Source of the DNA: CAWIVH01 sp963839475
GTDB taxonomy: Bacteria > Acidobacteriota > UBA6911
Direction of reading: 5' to 3'
Assembly: GCA_963839475.1 (NCBI GenBank)
Contig: CAWIVH010000013.1
Span: forward strand, 186,001 to 250,000
Length of the DNA: 64,000 bases
Numbering within the stretch: position 1 is the first letter of the stretch; each line of letters opens with the position of its first letter. This document shows, piece by piece, positions 18,536-25,992 of this stretch. The notes under the pieces are model-generated. The model did not search any database and was not told the DNA's origin. It worked only from the letters and a program-made list of their open reading frames with translations. Both the position numbers and the translations under genes were made by a program.

Positions 18536-19690
18536 TCAGGCTGCGAAGATTTCCTTGAAGGCGGCCATGAATCGCCGCATTTCCTCCGCGGTCCCGACGG
18601 ATACCCTAAGCCACTCATTCATCGGGGGAAACCTGCGACCCACCAGAATGCCCCGCTTGCGGAATTCCTCCCCGACCGGAGTCACATCCCTTTTCGTGTT
18701 CACCATGAAGAAGTTGGCATCCGATGGGATCAGTTCGTATCCCAACGACCGCAATTCCGACATCGTCTGCTCTCGCAGCTGCTTCGTGAGTGTTTTAATT
18801 CGGGCCTCATTGGAACGGTCCTTGAGCGCTGTCGCCGCTCCGTGTTTCACCAAAGCGTTAATCCCGCTGCCATAGGCGACCGTATCCAATCGGGTAATTA
18901 TCTCTTTGGTTGAAATGCCGTAGCCCAGTCGCATGCCAGCCAGGCCTGCAATTTTGCTGAAGGTTCTTGTCACTATTACCTTGCGGCCCTCGAGCACGTA
19001 CTTGACTGAAGATTCATAATCCTGATTGTCGACGAAGTGATGGTAGGCTTCATCGATTAACACCGGAATATCTTCGGGAATGCTATCCAGCAATTGCCTG
19101 ATTTCCCGTTTATGAATGATATTGCCGGTCGGGTTGTTGGGATTGCAGATGTAGACCATGCCGACATCTCTTGAGTTCTGCTTCGTGACTCGGATGATTT
19201 CCTGAATATCTGCGGAATAATCCTTGCGAAGGGGAACGACGAGCGGTTGCGCGTTGCTGTTGGTGGCGTAACGATATACCGACTCGAAAGTCGGCTCCAC
19301 TCCCACGACCTTGCGATGGTCCGGCAGGAAGGCGTCATCCGCAGCCTTCAGCACCTCTCCGGAACCGGTTCCGAGGACGATATTTTCCGGCTTAACACCA
19401 TGATATTCTGCGATTGCTTCAACCAACCCGCCCTCCGGATAAACGTAGCGGTTCGAATATTTCCATGCATCCATCATAGCCTTCAGCACCGTCTCGGAGG
19501 GCCCGTAGGGATTTTCATTGAAAGCCAACTTTGCCATCCCCTCGAATTCGGCTTGATTCGGCGATTGCGAATTTGGACCGGGCTGGGATGGGGAGTGGCG
19601 CTGAATACCGAATGCAATCCCGGGCCGACCGGCAGATCCGGTTAATGCGGCCAGTGCACCTACAAATCGCCTACGAGTTGTTTTTCGCAT
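18536..19690 (-). CDS. Tat-exported histidinol-phosphate aminotransferase-like PLP enzyme
   Basis: A 384-residue fold-type I aminotransferase. The N-terminus is a twin-arginine-type signal (TTRRRFVGALAALTGSAG), unusual for this family. The catalytic domain shows NENPYGPS near the N-terminus, YPEGG, the substrate/PLP stretch CNPNNPTGN, DEAYHHF with the PLP-pyridine Asp, and the Schiff-base Lys in TRTFSKIAGLAGMRLGY, followed by the Arg-containing LRVSVG. This is HisC-like by motif order. ATG 19690 is chosen because AGGA precedes it and the signal peptide then begins properly. It stands alone, convergent with the DUF1648 gene. Since it is predicted to be exported already folded with PLP, a role in histidine synthesis is unlikely. 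Confidence 0.88.
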   Translation of the reverse strand: MRKTTRRRFVGALAALTGSAGRPGIAFGIQRHSPSQPGPNSQSPNQAEFEGMAKLAFNENPYGPSETVLKAMMDAWKYSNRYVYPEGGLVEAIAEYHGVKPENIVLGTGSGEVLKAADDAFLPDHRKVVGVEPTFESVYRYATNSNAQPLVVPLRKDYSADIQEIIRVTKQNSRDVGMVYICNPNNPTGNIIHKREIRQLLDSIPEDIPVLIDEAYHHFVDNQDYESSVKYVLEGRKVIVTRTFSKIAGLAGMRLGYGISTKEIITRLDTVAYGSGINALVKHGAATALKDRSNEARIKTLTKQLREQTMSELRSLGYELIPSDANFFMVNTKRDVTPVGEEFRKRGILVGRRFPPMNEWLRVSVGTAEEMRRFMAAFKEIFAA

Positions 19691-20060
19691 TTTGATCCTA
19701 TTTTCCCTGCTCTCCAACATTGAGGAGAATTGAAACATTTCCCGGGAGAGAGATGATTCTTCTCCTCCGGAACTTGAAGGTGTCTGGGAAAACTGCAAGA
19801 TCTCTGTTCATATGCTACACCTTGGAAGGAAGGCGGACCACGGTCCGGCAAAGAAATTCTATGGGGGTGTTGTGCTGGGGCCGGATTTCACTTTGATTTT
19901 GGCCGGGGTTTTCCTCGCCACTCCCGCGGACACTCGTGGTATACCGTCAGGGGCATAGGAAGCAGTCCAGCCGTTCCTTTCTGATGCGACCTGCAGGTTA
20001 CCGCTGTGCAGTGCCTGGAATGGCTGGCATATTCAATCTTTTCTGAGGCGATGGATTTCG
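19691..20060. other. Divergent intergenic region, 370 bases
   Basis: No gene is supported. It contains a perfect inverted repeat CGGACC-AC-GGTCCG at 19834-19847, which could be an operator for either flanking gene. No clear sigma70 promoter was found on either strand. Confidence 0.45.
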
Positions 20061-21116
20061 ATGAAATGGATCACAATTCCTGCAATCCTCATTGTATTGA
20101 ACCAAACTGGTCCGCAGAGTGAGTTTATTTTCACGACGGCGTCTTTTCAATCCTGTCATGCATCCACGGTAGTGGAATTGCGCAACGGGGACCTGCTGGC
20201 GGCGTGGTTCGGCGGCACGGCCGAAGGCAATCCGGACGTTGCCATCTGGGCCTCGCGCCGGAACAACGGCGGGTGGTCCAATCCCGTGGAACTCGCGCGG
20301 GAGCCGGATGTCGCCGCTTATAACCCGGTGCTGTTCTATACGAACGACCACCGGCTCTGGCTCTACTACAAGTTCGGCACACACCCCATGAGCTGGACAG
20401 CAGGACGGCGCTGGAGTTACGACGACGGGCAGACCTGGTCGTCCCCGCAGCACCTGCCAGCTGGATTATACGGCCCAATTCGGACGAAACCGCTGGTCAT
20501 GGAAGACGGGACGATCGTGAGCGGAACTTCCGTCGAAAGCTATCGATCCTGGGCTGTTTGGATCGAACGCAGCCGGGACGGCGGCAATACCTGGATCAAA
20601 TCCGGTCCCATCACAGTCCCCGCCAACCCCGCCGGTGCAGATACAAAAGGTGATGCCCCTCCGGCAGTGCCGGGATCTTCGGAATGGGTCAGAACCGAAG
20701 GGATCATTCAGCCGTCGGTGGTTTCGCTCGGCGGCAAGCGGCTTCGCCTCTACGCCCGGTCCACGGCCAGGACGGGCAAGATCTGCATTGCCGATTCCGA
20801 TGACGGCGGAGTCACCTGGACACAGGCGCGGCCGATTGATTTGCCCAATCCCAACTCCGGCATCGACGCGGTAACTCTCCGTGACGGAAGGACCGTCCTG
20901 ATCTACAATCACTCTGAAAGTCGGCGCACCCCGCTCAACCTTGCTGTCAGCAAAGATGGTGAGCACTTCCGGATGTTCCACGTGCTGGAAGATCAACCAG
21001 GTGAATTTTCTTATCCCGCCATGATTCAGGGAAAAAGCGGCAACCTGCATATCACCTATACGTGGAACCGGAAAAGGATCCGCTACGTTCATTTCCCACT
21101 GGCTGATATTCCCTGA
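20061..21116 (+). CDS. Secreted sialidase-like BNR-repeat glycosidase
   Basis: A 351-residue protein with a short hydrophobic N-terminus (MKWITIPAILIVLNQTG) and a six-bladed-propeller sialidase pattern. At least three Asp boxes of the SxDxGxTW type are visible: SYDDGQTWSS, SRDGGNTWIK and SDDGGVTWTQ, with a degenerate fourth (SKDGEHF). Other family marks are STVVELRNGDLLAAWFGG near the start and IIQPSVVSL in the middle. The family removes sialic acids or related sugars from glycans; many environmental members have other substrates. The next gene, a PIG-L-type deacetylase, starts 64 bases downstream, suggesting joint processing of an acetylated amino sugar; this is inference. Confidence 0.85.
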   Translation: MKWITIPAILIVLNQTGPQSEFIFTTASFQSCHASTVVELRNGDLLAAWFGGTAEGNPDVAIWASRRNNGGWSNPVELAREPDVAAYNPVLFYTNDHRLWLYYKFGTHPMSWTAGRRWSYDDGQTWSSPQHLPAGLYGPIRTKPLVMEDGTIVSGTSVESYRSWAVWIERSRDGGNTWIKSGPITVPANPAGADTKGDAPPAVPGSSEWVRTEGIIQPSVVSLGGKRLRLYARSTARTGKICIADSDDGGVTWTQARPIDLPNPNSGIDAVTLRDGRTVLIYNHSESRRTPLNLAVSKDGEHFRMFHVLEDQPGEFSYPAMIQGKSGNLHITYTWNRKRIRYVHFPLADIP

Positions 21117-21180
21117 CCGGACATTGGCCAATGCGGAATGGGGTCCAAGGCATGGAACATATCCACACCAGGAGTCGGCA

Positions 21181-22158
21181 ATGAAACGTCGTGAATTTCT
21201 GGAAGCAGCCACCGTAGGCGCTTCGACACTGCAATCACCTAACATGGGAAATCGGTCTGAGCGGGGCAGCGACAATCGCAGCGCTGTGATTATCGAAAAA
21301 GCCTTGGAGGGCCGCCCTCACGCCGGGAAGGTCCTGATGGCGGTCCAGCCCCATGCCGACGATATACCCCTGTTTGCCGCCGGCACCGTGGCCAAGCTTC
21401 TCAAAGAGGGGTATACAGGTTATTTGGTTCGCGTCACAAACGATGACATGGCCGGCCCGGGAAGTGTCGGCGAAACCGTGCTCGCCAACGAAAAGGATAA
21501 CAGCGAGGTAAATCGCATCCTGGGTTTCAAACAGGTTTTCAACTTGAACTATAACAACCATTGGATGGATGGCATTTCGAAGCCGGAGCTTCGGCTTCGA
21601 TTCATATACCTGATCCGACTGCTCAAGGTCGACACTGTGATCGGATATGACCCCTGGGGCCACTACGAGGAGAATCCCGACCACTACATCACGGCGCAGT
21701 GTTTGGAGGCGGCCTGCTGGATGGCCGCCGGGGGAAAAGACTACCCGGAGCATTTCGCCGCAGGACTTCAAACTCACCTCGTGGGCGAGAAATACTATTT
21801 TGCCCGGGGGCCTCAACTCGTTAACCGGATCGTGGACATCAGCGGGACGATCGATTTGAAGGTAAATGCGAACCTGCTCAATCTCTCCCAGGGTCCGGCC
21901 GGACGAAGCGGAGAGCGTTTGCGAGCCAGTCTGGCAGAACGCAATCTCATGCTTCCCCTCCTCGGGGGCGACGACCAGACGGCGAATCGCCAATATATTA
22001 AAGAGTTTGTTCTCAAATCGAACCGGGAACTGGGGCAGACACACGGGCTCGAATATGCGGAATCCTACCACTACGTGGGGCCCGACGACCTGGCTATCGG
22101 CGCCACGCGCCGAGAAATCGACGAATATGTCCGGCAGCGCGCCGTGCCTTTAAAGTGA
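21181..22158 (+). CDS. PIG-L family zinc deacetylase with N-terminal export-like signal
   Basis: A 325-residue LmbE/PIG-L deacetylase. The N-terminus MKRREFLEAATVGAS resembles a degenerate twin-arginine signal, with K-R-R-E-F. The zinc motif is PHADDIP, keeping the His, the catalytic Asp and the second metal Asp, although the usual Glu after them is replaced by Ile. The third metal His lies in NPDHYI. The family removes acetyl groups from N-acetylglucosamine-type sugars. ATG 21181 has AGGAG nine bases upstream; the open frame further upstream is not needed. It follows the sialidase gene closely and is probably co-transcribed. Confidence 0.85.
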   Translation: MKRREFLEAATVGASTLQSPNMGNRSERGSDNRSAVIIEKALEGRPHAGKVLMAVQPHADDIPLFAAGTVAKLLKEGYTGYLVRVTNDDMAGPGSVGETVLANEKDNSEVNRILGFKQVFNLNYNNHWMDGISKPELRLRFIYLIRLLKVDTVIGYDPWGHYEENPDHYITAQCLEAACWMAAGGKDYPEHFAAGLQTHLVGEKYYFARGPQLVNRIVDISGTIDLKVNANLLNLSQGPAGRSGERLRASLAERNLMLPLLGGDDQTANRQYIKEFVLKSNRELGQTHGLEYAESYHYVGPDDLAIGATRREIDEYVRQRAVPLK

Positions 22159-22532
22159 TGGCATAAAGCATGGATCAGCCGCCGGCGTACCGGGAAGGAG
22201 GAGCCATCTTCATGGATTCAGGTCACTGCCGAGCCGCACGCTTCGTTTCGCATTTGAAGATGCGTCACACACTGAAACGCTTCGAGCAGATTGTCAAACC
22301 GCAAGCGAGGCTTTGAATTTCCCCGGGCTTCGCTTGAATGAAGCTCCTTAGCTTGGGACAATGGTATCCGGATTCGTATCCGGAAAACAAACCCTGAGGG
22401 TTGAGAGAATTCGGCCTTCGAACGCCTGATGGACACCGAATCACATTCGGCGAACCCATAGTTGCCGTCTGATGCCCGACTCGATTCAAGACGCCGGGTC
22501 GAAACCAATCCTGAAAATCGGAGGAAGATTCA
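22159..22532. other. Intergenic region, 374 bases
   Basis: No gene is supported. An 8-base direct repeat, TATCCGGA, occurs twice with four bases between copies around 22365-22384. A minus-strand open frame of 96 codons lacks a ribosome-binding site and any domain and is discounted. Confidence 0.45.
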
Positions 22533-22988
22533 ATGCAATCCAAAGCCGCGACACCGCGAGAATATATTGATTCCTTGCCGGCCGATAGAAGGCATGCGAT
22601 TTCGGAAATCAGAAAAGTGATCCGGAGAAACCTTCCCAAAGGATTTTCAGAAGTCATGTGTTATGGGATGCTCGGCTACGTCGTGCCGCATTCAACTTAC
22701 CCTCCCGGCTATCATTGCAGCCCGAAGCAGCCGTTGCCGTTCATAAATCTTGCCTCCCAGAAAAACTACATTTCTTTTTATCACATGGCGCTTTACGGTC
22801 CGCTGCAGGAATGGTTCAGGAAGGAGTGGAAATCTTCAACCGCGAAAAGGCTGGATATGGGCAAATGCTGTATCCGCTTCAAATCGCTGGATGATGTGCC
22901 GCTGGATCTGATTGGCAGACTCGTTGCCAGAATCACCCCCCAGCAGTGGATAGCGATGTACGAGGAATTCAAGAGCAAAAGAACCTGA
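22533..22988 (+). CDS. DUF1801-domain protein (YdhG-like)
   Basis: A 151-residue cytoplasmic protein. The N-terminal pattern TPREYIDSLPADRRHAISEIRKVIRRNLPKGF, followed by a glycine-containing GMLGYVVP and INLASQKNYISFYHM, matches the DUF1801/YdhG fold, found in many bacteria and of unknown biochemical function. A GGAGGAAG site lies five bases upstream of the start. It is monocistronic and convergent with the SBBP-repeat gene. Confidence 0.8.
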   Translation: MQSKAATPREYIDSLPADRRHAISEIRKVIRRNLPKGFSEVMCYGMLGYVVPHSTYPPGYHCSPKQPLPFINLASQKNYISFYHMALYGPLQEWFRKEWKSSTAKRLDMGKCCIRFKSLDDVPLDLIGRLVARITPQQWIAMYEEFKSKRT

Positions 22989-23140
22989 CACCTATCAACT
23001 CCGGCTGATCCAGTTCACTCGGCTGCAAATCCCTGGAGCCGCTCCGTCTTGACCAAGGAATCTTGAGTCAGCGGGGATAGATCCGGCAGGGCCGGAAGTC
23101 CCGGAATCATAAGCCGGATATTAGCGGAACGGCTCTACCG

Positions 23141-25369
23141 TTATCGAAGCTTGCCCGCTGCGAGCGCTGTCGCCGGAGATGCCAAACGCACCAACTTGTT
23201 CTCCACCGTGCTGAAGAAGTAGGTCCCGTTGCCGGCCCAGGTGCCAATTAAATCATCTTTGCCGTCGCCGTCCAGATCCCCGGCGGCAAAATCGTCGATA
23301 TCATCGGCGTTGGCGATCCATCGAAACCAGGTGGCGGACCCCGTATAGCGTATCCATAATTCGGTAAGGTAGTCTTGTGTTATCCAGTACCCGATCAGGT
23401 CCTGTTTTCCGTCCCCATCGAAATCACCTGTTTTGAAACCATCCGAGTGAGTAGACAGGAGCTGCCATAGATTCGTCTTTGAACCTAGCATCCACAGCCC
23501 ACTGCTCCAGTCTCCGACCAGGTCGTCCTTCCCGTCGCCATCCAGATCGGCGGCTCCGACGCAAAAGGCACCGGTGGTGACCGCACGCCAGGCATGCGTT
23601 ACGGCATCCCTGGCCCACACGGTCGTTCCCCAGATCCCGAGCAGGTCTTTTTTCCCGTCATTATTCAGGTCTCCGGCCGCCATTTGACTTGCCGGGGATG
23701 CGAGAAGCGTCCAGGCATTTGTGGAAGACAATCTGGCCCAGGTTCCGCTCGGCCATACTCCCACAATGTCATCCTTGCCGTCCCCATCGATGTCCAGGGC
23801 GATTAATTGTTCCGCACCACTGGAGCTGATGAGCGTCCATGCTCCGGTTTCGGAGTTGCGAGTCCACACCCCTGTGCTCCAGGTGCCGATGAGGTCCATT
23901 TTTGCCCGGGCGGGCGCCGGTTGAACTAGTTGCGCCACAAAGACATCCCTCGCGCCTGCGTACGCATTCCGCGGATTGCCCCATGTTTGCAGGCTTTCCC
24001 CCAAAACGTCGATCCTTCCTGCCGTATCCACGGCCATGCTCAAAGCGATATCTCCGATTGAACTTCCCAGAAAGGCGTTCCAAATTATGGGTCCGGACGC
24101 GCTCAGCTTGGCGACAAATGCATCGTAGGCGCCTGTATAGGACAATGCGGGACTCCCCCATGAGGCAGCACTTTCGCCGCAGACGTAGATGTTTCCCTCT
24201 TTATCCGTGGCAAGACCGAAGGCCTCGTCCTCCCAGGTGCCGCCGAGAAACGTGCTCCACCCGGATACTCCGGAGGCGGGATCCAGTTTCACCACGAAGG
24301 CATCGGTACTGCCGGAAAACCTGTTGATCGGATTGCCCCAGGAGCTGTTGCTCTTACCGGCTGTGATCAGGCCTCCCGAGGGGTCGAGGGCAAGGGCGTA
24401 CGCCAGATCGTATCCGGTCCCTCCCAGGAATGTATTCCAGAGGATGGCACCGCCGCTCAGCTTCGCCACAAATGCATCACTATTGTCATAGCTCGAGGTG
24501 AAACTGCGGACCGGGCTTCCCCATGTCGTATTGCTGCCGCCGGCGACATATACGTTGCCCAGAGCGTCGGCTGCCAGATTGGTGGCGTAATCGGCGCCTG
24601 CGCCGCCGATAAAGGTGAGCCACAAGAGTGCGCCGGAACCGGCGTCCAATTGAGCTACAAAGCTGTCGTTTACACCTCCGGAAAATGATCGTACCGGTTG
24701 TCCCCAGCTGGCAGAACTGACACCGCTCAAATAAATCCCGCCCGAAGGGCTCGTCGTGATGGCATAGCCCGAATCCGTTTCCGGGCCCCCGAGAAAAGTG
24801 TTCCAAATCAGGCTGCCGTTGCTCCCGTTGAGCTTTGCTACGAAGGCATCCTGTTGGCCCGAATATCGCTTTACCGGATTTCCCCAGGTGTTGTTACTCA
24901 CACCTGTGATGTAGATGTTGCCCGAGGCGTCAACCGCGAGAGCATACGCTGAATCTCCGGAAGCGCTGTAGTTGTTGCCGGTGGCGCTTCCCAGAAAGGT
25001 GTTCCATGCCAGCGTTCCGCTGCTGCTTAATTTCGCAACCATGATATCCAGGCCGCCGGCAAAAGGATTCCCGGGTTGTCCCCAGCTTGCCTGGGCATAG
25101 CCGGCTATGTAGATGTTGCCCTGCGAATCGACAGCCACCGCTTTGCCCGAATCCTCTCTGGTGGAACCCACGAAGGTATTCCAACCCAGGGTTACGGGTG
25201 CGGCCGATGCGGGCGCCGGAAATGGTGGTTCGATGGAGAGATTTTGCGGAGAAGATTCTGGAAGGCCAGGACGAGCCAAATCGACTGGCGGCGAGCCGGC
25301 AAAGGATGATGCACTGATTACGGCTATAATGAGAACCAGGAACCGCACAAGAGCTGGACGTTCAGGCAT
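23141..25369 (-). CDS. Secreted SBBP-repeat beta-propeller protein with C-terminal FG-GAP repeats
   Basis: A 742-residue exported protein. After a Sec signal peptide (ALVRFLVLIIAVISASSFAG), residues about 60-490 contain seven to eight SBBP units of about 60 residues, each with a WNTFLGG start, a D.SGNIYITG core and an SWGxPVxxFSGxxDAFVAKL end. The last 245 residues are FG-GAP/VCBS-like repeats with the Ca-binding core DxDGDGKDDxxGxW, very similar to the tail of the NHL protein at 13493. GGGAGG precedes the start by about eight bases. SBBP propellers are seen in many secreted bacterial proteins; ligand unknown. Divergent from a subtilase remnant. Confidence 0.85.
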   Translation of the reverse strand: MPERPALVRFLVLIIAVISASSFAGSPPVDLARPGLPESSPQNLSIEPPFPAPASAAPVTLGWNTFVGSTREDSGKAVAVDSQGNIYIAGYAQASWGQPGNPFAGGLDIMVAKLSSSGTLAWNTFLGSATGNNYSASGDSAYALAVDASGNIYITGVSNNTWGNPVKRYSGQQDAFVAKLNGSNGSLIWNTFLGGPETDSGYAITTSPSGGIYLSGVSSASWGQPVRSFSGGVNDSFVAQLDAGSGALLWLTFIGGAGADYATNLAADALGNVYVAGGSNTTWGSPVRSFTSSYDNSDAFVAKLSGGAILWNTFLGGTGYDLAYALALDPSGGLITAGKSNSSWGNPINRFSGSTDAFVVKLDPASGVSGWSTFLGGTWEDEAFGLATDKEGNIYVCGESAASWGSPALSYTGAYDAFVAKLSASGPIIWNAFLGSSIGDIALSMAVDTAGRIDVLGESLQTWGNPRNAYAGARDVFVAQLVQPAPARAKMDLIGTWSTGVWTRNSETGAWTLISSSGAEQLIALDIDGDGKDDIVGVWPSGTWARLSSTNAWTLLASPASQMAAGDLNNDGKKDLLGIWGTTVWARDAVTHAWRAVTTGAFCVGAADLDGDGKDDLVGDWSSGLWMLGSKTNLWQLLSTHSDGFKTGDFDGDGKQDLIGYWITQDYLTELWIRYTGSATWFRWIANADDIDDFAAGDLDGDGKDDLIGTWAGNGTYFFSTVENKLVRLASPATALAAGKLR

Positions 25370-25488
25370 GATATCTGCCTCCCGGGAAGCGGTGATGAAT
25401 GCATCAAGGAGTTGAACAGTCTCCGCGCAATAGGCGCCAGGAGAAAATTGTATTTCATAACCGCCCGGCGATTATAGAAAAATCGGGG

Positions 25489-25824
25489 ATGCCGGCCTGT
25501 CTTTCAGCCTCCTGCACCAACTACGGCCAATCGATGGTCAGTGTGGCGGCTCCGAGAGGCGATTGGGTATTTCCCGCGCCTACGCATTACACGGACATGG
25601 TTCTCAGTCCTGGCAGTAGCACAGGTTACTATTTTTCTGCAGGCACCTCGATGGCAGCACCGCATGTTCTTGGAGTTGCCGCGCTGATTGTCAGCAGGTC
25701 TAGAAAATCGAAACCGGCTCAGTTGCAGGCCATCATCCAGCAGAACGCCGGCGATATCCTTAGGGCAGGTACAGATCCTCATTCGGGCCAGGGACGGATC
25801 CATGCCCAGAAAGCCGTGCACTGA
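25489..25824 (+). pseudogene. Remnant of a subtilisin-family (S8) serine protease, C-terminal part only
   Basis: About 110 residues carry the last third of a subtilase: SCTNYGQSMVSVAAPRGDW corresponds to the substrate-pocket strand, and SAGTSMAAPHVLGVAALIVS holds the catalytic Ser in its invariant GTSMAAPH setting. The Asp and His catalytic blocks are absent, and upstream sequence reads directly into the divergent SBBP gene. No ribosome-binding site precedes any start. It is therefore a decayed or truncated gene rather than a functional enzyme. Confidence 0.7.
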
Positions 25825-25922
25825 TGGAAAGCTGATCTGCACGCGACCGGTTCTATCTGGTCCTCCGGGTGTCCAATGAGGCGCATTTGCCTCTTCGTTC
25901 CGAGCTTGTCTTTTTTCGTCAT

Positions 25923-25956
25923 TCGTCATTTATTGGGTCTAGGCGTATAATCGCCT
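25923..25956 (+). promoter_or_regulatory. Promoter of the kinase / peptide / radical SAM operon, with palindrome around the -10
   Basis: TCGTCA (25923-25928) matches four of six -35 positions; after 17 bases comes a perfect TATAAT (25946-25951). The -10 is exactly flanked by AGGCG and CGCCT, a 5-bp inverted repeat that could be an operator. The kinase start codon is about 37 bases downstream of the predicted start of transcription. Confidence 0.55.
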
Positions 25957-25992
25957 CAAAATTTCGCTGCCTTCCTGCCGAAAGGGGGCCCC

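Noticed and set aside
22218..22508. Minus-strand open frame of 96 codons in an intergenic region
   Set aside because: No ribosome-binding site and no protein-like pattern; the region has direct repeats and reads as non-coding.
23082..23096. Hairpin TCCGGC-AGG-GCCGGA between convergent genes
   Set aside because: Perfect 6-bp stem but no T-run on either side, so I would not call it a terminator.
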